NCBI GenBank assembly: GCA_015501055.1
Contig: JADNYV010000491.1
Coordinates: forward strand, 1 to 25,447
DNA: 25,447 bases
Source of the DNA: Mucidula mucida
Taxonomy: Eukaryota > Basidiomycota > Agaricomycetes > Agaricales > Physalacriaceae
Direction: 5' to 3'
In this document: in pieces, positions 1 to 8,260 of the stretch
How positions within the stretch are numbered: position 1 is the stretch's first letter
Layout: the number at the start of each line of letters is the position of its first letter
Program-made: the position numbers and the translations under genes
Notes under the pieces: generated by a model
The model's database searches: none
What the model saw: the letters and a program-made list of their open reading frames with translations, nothing else
What the model was told of the DNA's origin: nothing

Positions 1-2
1 CT

Positions 3-673
3 TTTGTATTCGAATATCGTGCTTTTGTGTATCATCCACCCACGTCAGAGAGGCCATTCGATACATGCTTATCACGCGCCGATGAGGTTCTTCTTGGTTC
101 TGCAACTCGCGCTGATGTTCCACTGTCGTTATTGTGAGTCATCTTATCCTTCGCGTTCGGGTCTCTTATGACATCTTCATTCAGTGTCACCCTCGGTCTA
201 GCACAGAATCCATCTTCACCTGATTATAATGTACATCAATGGGCTGGGTTCGGTGTAGTTCTCGGTACGAATCTTCTCGGTCTGATTGTGGTGATGGTGC
301 GGCGCGACATTGTCTGGTGCGTTGCTGCGGTCTGGACTTGCGTGAGCATCTGGTCTTTGCGGCCCAAACCTGCACCTGTTTACGTGCGTTGATCTACTAT
401 GCCTTTTTGCCTTGCTTTGTTTATTTGATCTGTCATACCTAGGTCACGGTGCTGGTATTTACTGCACTTCATCCGTTAGCCCTTGTGGGATCTGCGATTT
501 ATCAAAGGTTCTACAAGGAGCGCGGCATTGCGCTTCTCGGGGACGAGGAACAGCCTCGTGTGAATAGTCATCGATCTGGCGCGAATGGCAGTGGGAATGG
601 AGGTGACAGTAACGACATTCAGAGAGAGACACGGCCGCCACGGGAGGTTGATGAGCAAGCTGTATGGGGATGA
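3..673 (+). CDS. Membrane protein of unknown function, 3' part
   Basis: The gene enters from the left edge. Three exons read in one consistent frame: 3-133, 185-383 and 443-673, separated by introns of 51 nt (gtgagt...cag) and 59 nt (gtgcgt...tag). The stop is TGA at 671-673. Visible hydrophobic stretches, each of membrane-spanning length, begin near WAGFGVVLGTNLLG, RRDIVWCVAAVW and VTVLVFTALHPLAL; the last 45 residues are polar and rich in Gly, Asn and Arg and are probably cytosolic. This looks like the C-terminal half of a multi-pass membrane protein. It resembles the fungal DUF1774-type proteins in character, but I assign this only loosely. No catalytic motif is visible. The intact frame and good splice sites argue for a working gene; the start lies outside the window. 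Confidence 0.65.
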
Positions 674-1594
674 GACCGTCGTCGTCGTGTTGATGTTGGG
701 CGTAGTGCGAATTTGGATTATGTTTTCTGTGTGTGGTCTTCTATTATCATGTCATGTTCATTTGAGTAAAGCCACGCTGTCTCCGAGGAGGTAGATAGAG
801 GACTGATTCATCGTTCATCATCGGATCGCTTGCGCCACGAGTAGAACCGACGGCAGCGCTCTTGGATGGAAGAGGGTCGGTGGTGGATTGTTCTGTGGCG
901 TAGGGACGAATATGAAATTCCTAGGATTCCGAACTGGTTCGGCAGGGCTCGAAATGCCCGGTTACGTTGCCGGAAGCGACATGCGTACGTGTTGTTCTCT
1001 CCAGCAATTGCGTTTGGGGTGTATATTCAATCATCTTGGCGCATTGTAGGTAGCAAAAAAATCGTCCTCTGACTTCGGCTGAGTAGGTACCGTCGATCGC
1101 GATAATTCATTTAGCCTTGTGATCATCTTACTACGACCCTGGTTCCTAAACAAGTTCTCCCGATCCTTCAGTATTGCTCATCAAGTCCTTCTTGAAACGG
1201 GTTGCGCCCGGGCAGCGTGAGCGAGCTCTCGCGAAATAGACGGCGGGACTCTTCCGGCCGTTACGCTGACTTTGATTCACCGCCCCACGCACACTGCGTT
1301 TGCGGGGTATTCAAAATGAAACTCACTTGGTACCTGGGGAACTAAACATACTCCTCTTCACGTGTGGAGCGTAGACTCTAGAGCAGTCGTTCGTATGTTG
1401 ACGTGTGCCAAAGCTAAAGTCAACTCTACGCGTGAGTAGTCTTCTTGGTCTCCATTCTCTTTGCTAAAAAAAAAGCTTTTTTTTTCTTCAGTCAAGGCAA
1501 AGTTGCGCCACGTATACATACACATCGTGTGACGCGAGCGCTGAGATTCGATGCAGAAGCATGATATCATCGTCAATGAGACAACGCGATCGTC
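674..1594. other. Intergenic region upstream of the aquaporin gene
   Basis: No credible gene is visible. Short open frames here lack conserved motifs and splice partners. The stretch holds the 3' flank of the membrane-protein gene and the upstream region of the aquaporin gene. A short A-tract followed by a T-tract (about 1466-1485) forms a weak inverted repeat. Confidence 0.5.
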
Positions 1595-1600
1595 TATAAA
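1595..1600 (+). promoter_or_regulatory. TATA box of the aquaporin gene
   Basis: TATAAA lies 86 nt upstream of the ATG at 1686. It is followed by a pyrimidine-rich stretch (about 1620-1665), a common layout for transcription start regions of well-expressed fungal genes. The start site itself is inferred. Confidence 0.5.
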
Positions 1601-1685
1601 GAGCAGGAAAGTGCAGAGTCATTTTCTCATCGCTCTCAGCACACACTCACCTTACTATCTTGTTAACACTTTTAACTAACCAATT

Positions 1686-3238
1686 ATGACGAGCACGATT
1701 GTAGGCTCACCGCCTACCTCTCCGACGTCGTATAGAAAAGGCGGGTCGGAGTACCACCATGACGAGCATTCTCTACCGCCAGGGCAGGACGACAACAACG
1801 CGTATGTGCCGCAGGCGCCGCTCCTCTCAGATCCTCCATCACCCAAGGTACCTACGAAACTTGGGAAAATTCGGTGCGTTTGGCACAGTCATCGGAGAAG
1901 CATACGCAAAAGATCTCATTATTTTTTTTCTCCCCCACAGAAATGCGATCCGCGAGCCCATGGCGGAATTCGTGGGTGTGGCGATCCTGGTCATGTTTGG
2001 ATGTGCAGGCGGCTGTCAGGCGACGCTTTCCTCGGACCCCTCCGTCGCGTCTTCACCAAAAGGAGTACGCTTTTTCTTCTTTTTTGTTTTTGTCCAGCGT
2101 GTCTGATGCTTTTTTAGGACTGGTTCTCCGTCGCGCTTGGATGGGGCTTTGGTGAGACATTGCGACGCGTTCGGACCTTGACTTTGATCTGACTTACGAC
2201 TTCTAGGTCTTGGTCTCGGTGGTTGGGTCTCTGGAGGCATTTCTGGGGGACACATTAACCCATCTGTATGTCTTTCCTTTTTCCGTGATTCTGGACATTT
2301 GTTCATATGATTTCGTAGGTTACGCTGGTGATGGCTACGTGGCGCGGATTTCCATGGAGGAAAGTACCAGGCATGTGTTCTCCCATTCAATACAAGGAAA
2401 CATGCGCTGATGTGCGAGTGTCTGCAGTATACATGTTCGCGCAGCTGATGGGTGGCATTTTCGGCGCTGCCCTTGTGTACGCCAATTACTATCAGGCCAT
2501 CAACATTTATGAAGGCGGACGGGGCATTCGGACGCTCAAAACCGCCGGATTCTTTGGTACATATGCTGTCAGTCGCGTGCATACTGATGCGCCACTCGGT
2601 CACTAACATGATTATTCTTCAACTTTTAGATTGACTACATCAATAACGCAGGCGCCTTCTTTTCCGAGTTCTTAGGCACCTTCCTTCTGGTGCTGATGAT
2701 CCTTGCCACGACTGACCCGCGCAACGCACCGCCTGGTGGACTTCCAGTTCCCATTGTGCTTTTCCTTACCCTCTTCGCGCTTGGTGTATGTTTTGGATAC
2801 GAGACTGGTGCGACACTTGCCCCAAAATTCTCGGGTCCTGTCTGACCTTTCGTTCTTCAGGTTTCGCCGTTAACCCAGCCCGGGATTTGGGTCCGCGTAT
2901 ACTGACCTCGATCGCTGGATGGGGAGGCCAAGTTTATTCCTTCAGAAAGTCAGTCATTTCACTCCCACGTATCTGTTTCACACTGAATTTTTCCGCTCGC
3001 AGTCAATACTGGATTTGGTGTCCGGTGTTGGCGCCATTTTTGGGCGCGCAGACAGCTGCCATTATGTACGATACTTTCCTCTACCAAGGCGAAGATAGTC
3101 GCATAAATCGTTTCTTCTACACGTGAGTGGATTTGTTCTTTGGCGTAGGTGCATGTGTCTGAACTTTCACCCAGGCGAAGGCGCAATAGTAGGTCGAAAG
3201 GGGGGAAAGATGAAAATGAAAGTTCAAGCCCTGTCTAA
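1686..3238 (+). CDS. Aquaglyceroporin (MIP family channel)
   Basis: This is a major intrinsic protein that should pass glycerol or other small solutes, and perhaps water, across a membrane. Ten exons are read: 1686-1873, 1941-2064, 2118-2151, 2207-2265, 2319-2370, 2428-2567, 2630-2807, 2861-2948, 3003-3122 and 3175-3238, giving about 348 residues. The hydrophilic N-terminus (about 60 residues, Ser/Pro-rich) is followed by the six-helix channel fold. The first pore box is [13 protein letters not shown] at residues 133-135 instead of NPA. The second is [16 protein letters not shown] at 263-265. The Asp after NPAR is the mark of aquaglyceroporins as opposed to water-specific channels. Conserved family segments include [30 protein letters not shown] and [10 protein letters not shown]. 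All splice phases agree. A TATA box lies upstream, and the gene converges on G-alpha. Family call firm; substrate not provable from sequence. Confidence 0.9.
2371..2427 (+). other. GC-AG intron in the aquaporin gene
   Basis: The intron runs from gcatgt to ctgcag with a branch-like gcgctgat, 57 nt. Removing it joins KVP to VYMFAQ, as the family requires. It is a multiple of three and has no in-frame stop, so retention would insert 19 residues just after the first pore box region. Confidence 0.75.
3123..3174 (+). other. Last intron of the aquaporin gene, sets the C-terminus
   Basis: The intron is 52 nt (gtgagt...cacccag, with a ctgaac branch candidate). Splicing gives a basic, Ser-rich tail ending SSSPV with TAA at 3236-3238. 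Retention ends the protein at once after RFFYT, with TGA at 3124-3126 inside the donor. Which form is made is not known. Confidence 0.55.
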
Positions 3239-3523
3239 TCACACCCCGTTTGTATGGATTGCTATCTGTTATACACGTTGCTTTGTTGCTCATTTACATG
3301 TCTGCTACCTTTCTTGTACAAAACAATAGACTTTTTCGCAATCGTTCACCGGATATATTGTGTGTGGCGCAGAATATAAATACAATCGGGCATGCATATT
3401 CGAAGCATATACAATGATGGGGGAGTTATTTTGTACAAATGTAGGTAATAATGATAGAGATAACAACAATCCGTGGGTATAAGTTGAAAGGTGACAACAC
3501 TGATTCACAATATTTGCACAATA

Positions 3524-5342
3524 TCATAAAAGTTGGGAAGTGACAAGGTTTTCCCGTAAAACACCATCGCGTACTAGAAAATAGGAATTAGTGATCGGAG
3601 GAGAGAAAGAGACTGATCGGAGCTCACCAGACTCTAGAGTTTTGGCGGTTGCTTGAGTGTCAGTTACAGTCGTCGGATATATATACGCATGTCGTTCTAT
3701 CGGTGACAATTTTCGCTGCATATCCTTGAATTTCTCTCGCAGGTCTGTAAACGATTGAGCGTGGTTCCAAAGGAGTAGAACAGCAAGACGCCTACACTTT
3801 ACAACATTCATGACATCGTTTGGCCGATCCCCGTAGCTAGGCAGATACTTCTTTACTTTGACGCCCCGCTTCAGCTTGCGTTTTAGCAGGTCACATTTGT
3901 TCATGAAGAGAATGAGCTGCGTCTTGGCCAAGAGCTTCGACGAGCATATCGACTGCCACAGAATCGTCGAGTCTTCCAAACGATTAACAGAACCGTCTTC
4001 TTCTAGCCGCTCGTCAAAGCACGACACGGGACAGAGGAAGATTATCGCATGAGTGTTTTCGAAGAACGGGAGCCACGCGGCACGCTAACGTTTTTCGTAA
4101 GAACGTGAAAGAAGATACTGAGAAAAGGACGTACAGTGGTACGGCAGCCCCCAACGTCGTAGATACGCCATTCCCAAGCACCATCCACGCGTGGGGCATC
4201 TATTGGGCCAGTCTTGAATCGAATCTGATATTCTTGGATGCCGACTGTGCGTAGGCCTGTAGGCAGTCAATGCATATCAGAAAGAAGCACATGCGTGGAG
4301 AAATTTCTTACGGGCTCGAACGATATCATCGTCTGTCACAGCATAGTCCCGGGTAGCGATTCGGTCCAACTCGTTTAGAAAGCTACAAGATAACAATGAG
4401 CATGGGAAGCAAGCCCAAAGAAAAGAGCTTACAAGCCTGCCGAATCAGGGAGACGCATCTTGCGCCTCTCCAGCGCCGTCTGCACTGTGCGGTCCGTCCA
4501 GAGTGCTTTCATCTCGTTCTGGAGACCAGCCAAGGTCATGGTCACCGAGTCCATAGACCTGCATTCAGCCTCCTTGTCGACCACTTCGCCCCATGACCGC
4601 ACTGCGAATTCCCCGAGGGTCCGTCTTCTCACGTTTGGATTCGTGATGGGAGTGTCGAATGGGGTGGCGGCCAAGGGTAGTGAGGGCTGGATGGGTTCCG
4701 CGCCGGATCCCAGCTGACGCTTGAGATCAGCGTCTATACCGCGCAGCGGCGCGAGCTTGATCATGAGCAGCTGATGGCGGTCGCTCCAGCGCAGCGCCCC
4801 GCGGTCCATCTCGTCAACTTTGGTCACCTCCGAGTCGTCGTCGAGAAGGTCCTCAATGTCGTACGGAACATCCCCGCTCATCTCGGCTTCGAGGACACCG
4901 AGGATGGTGACAATCGAGCGGACAACGTTGAGTTGGACGACGGCGCGCCAGCCAGAGCGTTCCCGTTCCCAGGCTGCGGGTGCATAGCGCATGCGAAAAT
5001 CTGGGCGATGCATGTTAGGTTTGCAAGTCAATCAGCCGCAAGCGAAATTTTACTCTTTAGTGTTGTGGATTTGCCTGGGTCAATCCTATTCAATAACCGG
5101 GCGCTGACACGAAGGAACAAGGACGTACCGCTCTCCGCCTGTCCCAACAGCAGCAATTTGACAATGCTCCGCTCCTTTCTCTGTATATTTCTCGCGTGTT
5201 TGATGTCCTCGTCGATGGCATCGCTGACCCGCTGTGCGTCGGCTTCGCGTTTCATCCTGGCAGTCATCTGGGCGGGGGTCTCGTTCGGCGGGGGTTTCAT
5301 GAGCTCGTAGAACGGGTCGGTCTCAGGCGGATGGAATACCAT
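3524..5342 (-). CDS. Atypical heterotrimeric G-protein alpha subunit
   Basis: This is a GTP-binding signalling subunit, 483 residues against about 350 for classical G-alpha. Exons from the start: 5342-5129, 5074-5054, 5000-4433, 4382-4312, 4256-4135, 4084-3796, 3744-3628 and 3573-3524. Motifs present: P-loop GQAESGKST (67-75), switch I VRARLRTVG with a candidate arginine finger R292 and Mg-binding T295, NKCD (394-397) and TTVTDTQ (from 453). Switch II reads DVGGCRT (325-331): Cys329 stands where classical G-alpha has the catalytic Gln. The N-terminus starts MVFHPP and lacks the Met-Gly-Cys lipidation signal. About 120 extra residues, acidic in part (DIEDLLDDDSE), lie in the helical domain. 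All splice phases fit and no lesion is seen. It belongs to the divergent G-alpha group expanded in mushroom-forming fungi; slow GTP hydrolysis and unusual membrane attachment are inferences. Confidence 0.9.
5054..5074 (-). other. 21-nt microexon carrying the P-loop
   Basis: Introns 5075-5128 (gtacgt...cccag) and 5001-5053 (gtaaaa...cccag) flank this exon. It supplies part of Gly72, then KSTTLK and the first base of Asn79. Only this solution gives the family's SGKSTTLKNF join, so the call rests on homology and phase. Confidence 0.8.
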
Positions 5343-6002
5343 GGTTTAACAGATGCAGGAGGGAAGAAGGAACGTTAACATGTATACAATGCGTGATGGC
5401 TAAACTTTTGATAGAGCACCACATGTCTTGTCCACTGGTTCGTTTCACCGATCAAACCGGTTCGCGGCCCTGGCCATCATTTTGCTTCCAGAGGCACCTT
5501 CTTGCTTTTTCAAAATTCGCTCCATCTTCAGCTGTAGGCTGTAGGGCCACTTTGTTGTCGACTCCACACCGGCCTGTGAAACTCGTGTGCTGAACCATGA
5601 ACTGGACAACTCGCCATTGTGTCTGCAATCATTCGTAGACATTCGAACATTGGTATGACCTCGGGCTATGAAGTCTGCAATGCCCGCCATGCCCTATCCC
5701 ACCACGCGACCTTCCACTCTTGATCATCGACGCTGAACTATCGTGGAGCCCATGTCTAGGTACTCTCCACGAAAGCAGATCTTGCCAAGGTTTCTCCACA
5801 GGTTCCCTGCACACACTAGCATCAACAGTCCGTGCCCTCGGATGCAGGGTAACGCCACAGCTACCGCGGAACGATTATAAGCATCTCCCATCAAGGCCGT
5901 TCTAGCTAAACTCCAGGGCAATGACTATCGCCAACATGATAGGTATGTACCAACTGAATTCGCACGAGTGATTGACGCTGAGGCGAGGTGAGGTGCACGC
6001 GT
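5343..6002. other. Intergenic region upstream of G-alpha
   Basis: I see no supported gene. It should contain the G-alpha promoter, read leftward. Short open frames on both strands carry no recognisable motif. Confidence 0.4.
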
Positions 6003-6220
6003 TCACCCATCAACATCAATATCTCGCGATATGTCATCGCTGCCAGTCTGACGGTCCTGCACAAAAAACAAGCGGCTCCAAGGCTCGAAACCCTTAGAGT
6101 CAGTCTAACACTTACCTTTCCAAGCGTAGATACATGAAAAACTCTTCTAGCAGGCAAACTGACCGACGAGGTACAGCCAGGCAGCTCAAAACGCGCCGGC
6201 TGATGTCCGATTCCATTCAT
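6003..6220 (-). CDS. Possible small two-exon gene or 3' end of a gene
   Basis: A clean intron (6057-6115, gtaagt...tttttgtgcag, 59 nt) joins two open stretches in phase. From ATG at 6220 they give a 52-residue product beginning MNGIGHQPARFELPG and ending with an acidic tail (DDISRDIDVDG) before TGA at 6005-6003. The same frame stays open further upstream to about 6325 but without an ATG, so this may be the end of a larger gene with unseen 5' exons. I recognise no domain. The main support is the strong splice signals and the sensible acidic C-terminus; it could still be chance. Confidence 0.3.
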
Positions 6221-6653
6221 GACCGCACCCCATCCAAGCCTGAAGCGCCCGCGTACAAGAATAACTTTGACCTGCGAACCACTTTGCCTGGATGCTGATG
6301 TCAGGTATGTATTCAACAACCGCACTCTATATGAATGTCAGCTAATTCAAGCTCAGCGAGTGTAGTGCGCCCGAGCCAATGGAAGGCTCGACAGCCTAAA
6401 ATCCCTCAGTAAAAGAAGTTCTTGAAATAAGATGGGTGATTGGCGGACCTCATCCGAGCATATAGCACGCCGCTATCTAGAGAAATTTTTCAGCGCGTTC
6501 CCAGCAGCCCAGAGAAGAACGCTAGTAACACCGCCACAAACACGGTCCCGTGATCATTCCAAATACCTATTGTACGCTCCCGCGGATGCAGTTCTACGTC
6601 ATAAGGTCGCTTGTATAGTACATAGCTACTGATTTGGTATACAAAAAGTGTGT
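6221..6653. other. Stretch with no recognised feature
   Basis: No gene, RNA or repeat could be supported. It may hold upstream exons of the possible small gene at 6003-6220. Confidence 0.3.
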
Positions 6654-7070
6654 TCATATAGTCTCGAGGCTGATAACAACCTTCCCAACGTGTGCTTGTG
6701 AGTCCAGATGCTCATACGCCTTGATCGTCTCCGCGAACGGACGCGTCTCTTCTGGATGTTCCTTGATCATTCGGTTCATGTCTTGGATTCTACGACGAGA
6801 GGATTCAACGAAACTGTAAGCAAAAATGTCCAAACTTGAGGGACTGACAGAGCGACGGAGCCAATGTGAATTCCACGCAGATTGATAGACTTTCCTCGGA
6901 TGCTGAGAGAAATGACGCGATCCGTAGTTGAGGGCTGTCAACGCATGAGTTTAGCGTGAGTACTCTGCTGCAATCCAATTGCTTACCTTGGCGAGAACAC
7001 CGATGATGTGAACGTAACCGCCATACCTGACTGAGAGCATGGAACGCTCCAACGTTCCCGCACCTCCGAT
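6654..7070 (-). pseudogene. C-terminal fragment of a zinc-type NAD(P) oxidoreductase (copy A)
   Basis: Three consecutive exons of a medium-chain (alcohol-dehydrogenase-like) oxidoreductase are preserved: 7070-6987 (IGGAGTLERSMLSVRYGGYV), 6934-6849 (RVISLSIRGKSINLRGI) and 6789-6654 (IQDMNRMIKEHPEE ... SQAHVGKVVISL). They have good splice sites and matching phases, and code for about 100 residues. The N-terminal two thirds, with the substrate domain and the dinucleotide-binding site, are missing. Nucleotide similarity to copy B at 13374-14737 continues through the adjoining intron to about 7105 and then stops. Compared with copy B, 21 nt are absent in the last exon (RPFAETIK against RPVFDKVFPFAETIK), an in-frame loss. 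On the other hand, copy A keeps the exon at 6849-6934 and the KVVISL end that copy B has lost. No start codon or promoter is visible. Confidence 0.8.
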
Positions 7071-7555
7071 CTATAGAGGAGTCAGCAGAGACTTCGATCT
7101 ACAAGATGCTGTATTGTATGTGCTCCTTGTCGACGGTCGTCGCGATTGTCCTTGTCCTTGATCTCGTCCTCGCCAGTCATGCTTATTGTCATTGTCTTCA
7201 TCTTCGTATTCGTAGTTGTGTTTAAACTCATCTGTTGTCCGCCGTACTCGTCGCCGTGGGTCATGGAGCTCAGTGTCATGGTAGTCCTTTGTCTTTGTTC
7301 TCACACCACTTGTGGTGATTTTCCGTGTCGACCCGTCCAGTAGACTTTCTGCCTAGCTGCAAGAGGGGAAGTCTCTCCTTGAGTGCTGAAGGCCTAGAGC
7401 TGTGCGGTGGTTACTTCATTACATAGATGATACAAAAGATGAATGGTGGGAGATGCGGGAGAACGGAAATGCATGTAAGAGAGAGCAAAGGCGGGGAGCA
7501 GGGCGGACGGAAGCGATTCGAATGTAGGGAATGGTATACAGTGAAGGTCTAACAC

Positions 7556-7608
7556 CTGGGCGGCACTTAGGGACACCGTCATTTTGGTGCTCCCCTTGCT
7601 ATCTACCC
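7556..7608 (+). repeat. Direct repeat, copy 1
   Basis: It begins ctgggcggcacttag, identical over 15 nt to the start of the copy at 7729, and stays similar for about 50 nt. Read on the minus strand both copies contain a phrase ending TVSLSAAQ. In this copy the word is followed by gtgtta and could be the end of an exon. Confidence 0.55.
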
Positions 7609-7728
7609 ATTGGCATTCGGTGAGAAATCTCGTCAGCTGTGGCACATCAAAAGAAACAGTATGAGTGTGTTGAGATATAAGTACTAGGTGCGTGGGGGAG
7701 TGAAAAAGACAGGCAGAAGAGAGAGAGG

Positions 7729-7785
7729 CTGGGCGGCACTTAGAGAGACCGTTGTTTCGGTAGCTCTCCGTGCTGTTTACTACCT
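7729..7785 (+). repeat. Direct repeat, copy 2
   Basis: The partner of the segment at 7556-7608, starting 173 nt after it. The first 15 nt are identical and the rest is clearly diverged with small gaps. In this copy the minus-strand frame is interrupted by stops. Confidence 0.55.
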
Positions 7786-8260
7786 ATCAAAAACCGCGGA
7801 GCAGTCTTAGATTAGAGGCCTTGCCTTCAATAGAGACTTTCGGTACGCGTGGGCTGGCAGTGCGAACGCAGAGGGCGCGATAGCAAGGGTTGGTGGTTCA
7901 GGCGGTAGTCCTGGGATCGTCGCAGATGGTGCTAAGAGAGGTAAAGATCGGCAATTGAGAATTATAATATTTGACTCTGGACCGGATTGCGCGCGCGCAA
8001 TCCACAACCCTACGGATGAGCAGGACTCGATTGAGGGTAACTGAATCATGTCTTCATAGTTGATGAATGTGATTGTCAGGCTCTGCCATGTACAGTGACT
8101 GTGCTAAAGAGACTCTTCCAACTCTTCATACTACTTGGCGCTTCTTAAGAGGGACGCGACTTGCGGTCCGGATGATCCGTCGCGTGTTGATCAACTGCCC
8201 ACATCAACATGCATACGGTTTCTCATCATACCGCCACAAAACGCTACCACGTCGCGTCTC

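Larger units (their letters stand above)
7106..8260. other. Gene-poor spacer with low-complexity and duplicated segments
   Basis: No supported gene. Roughly 7125-7290 is enriched in simple gtc/ttc-type triplets (a long polar Asp/Arg/Asn-rich frame on the minus strand), which I take as low complexity. Two diverged copies of one short segment lie at 7556-7608 and 7729-7785. The part just before 8261 should hold the 5' region of the kinase gene. Confidence 0.4.

Noticed and set aside
866..1072. 68-residue plus-strand open frame (MEEGRWWIVLW...) in the first intergenic region
   Set aside because: It has no splice partners, motif or promoter; its composition looks like chance translation of non-coding DNA.
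1466..1485. A-tract followed by T-tract as a terminator hairpin
   Set aside because: It lies in a fungal intergenic region with no gene ending next to it; simple homopolymer runs are a more likely explanation.
2016..2609. 197-residue minus-strand frame opposite the aquaporin
   Set aside because: It is the shadow of the aquaporin exons and introns; splice signals and family motifs are all on the plus strand.
4774..5310. 178-residue plus-strand frame opposite G-alpha
   Set aside because: It is the antisense of the G-alpha coding exons; no motif of its own.
6040..6110. tRNA-like look (ggctcgaaaccc) near the possible small gene
   Set aside because: No acceptor stem, anticodon arm or matching spacing could be found around it.
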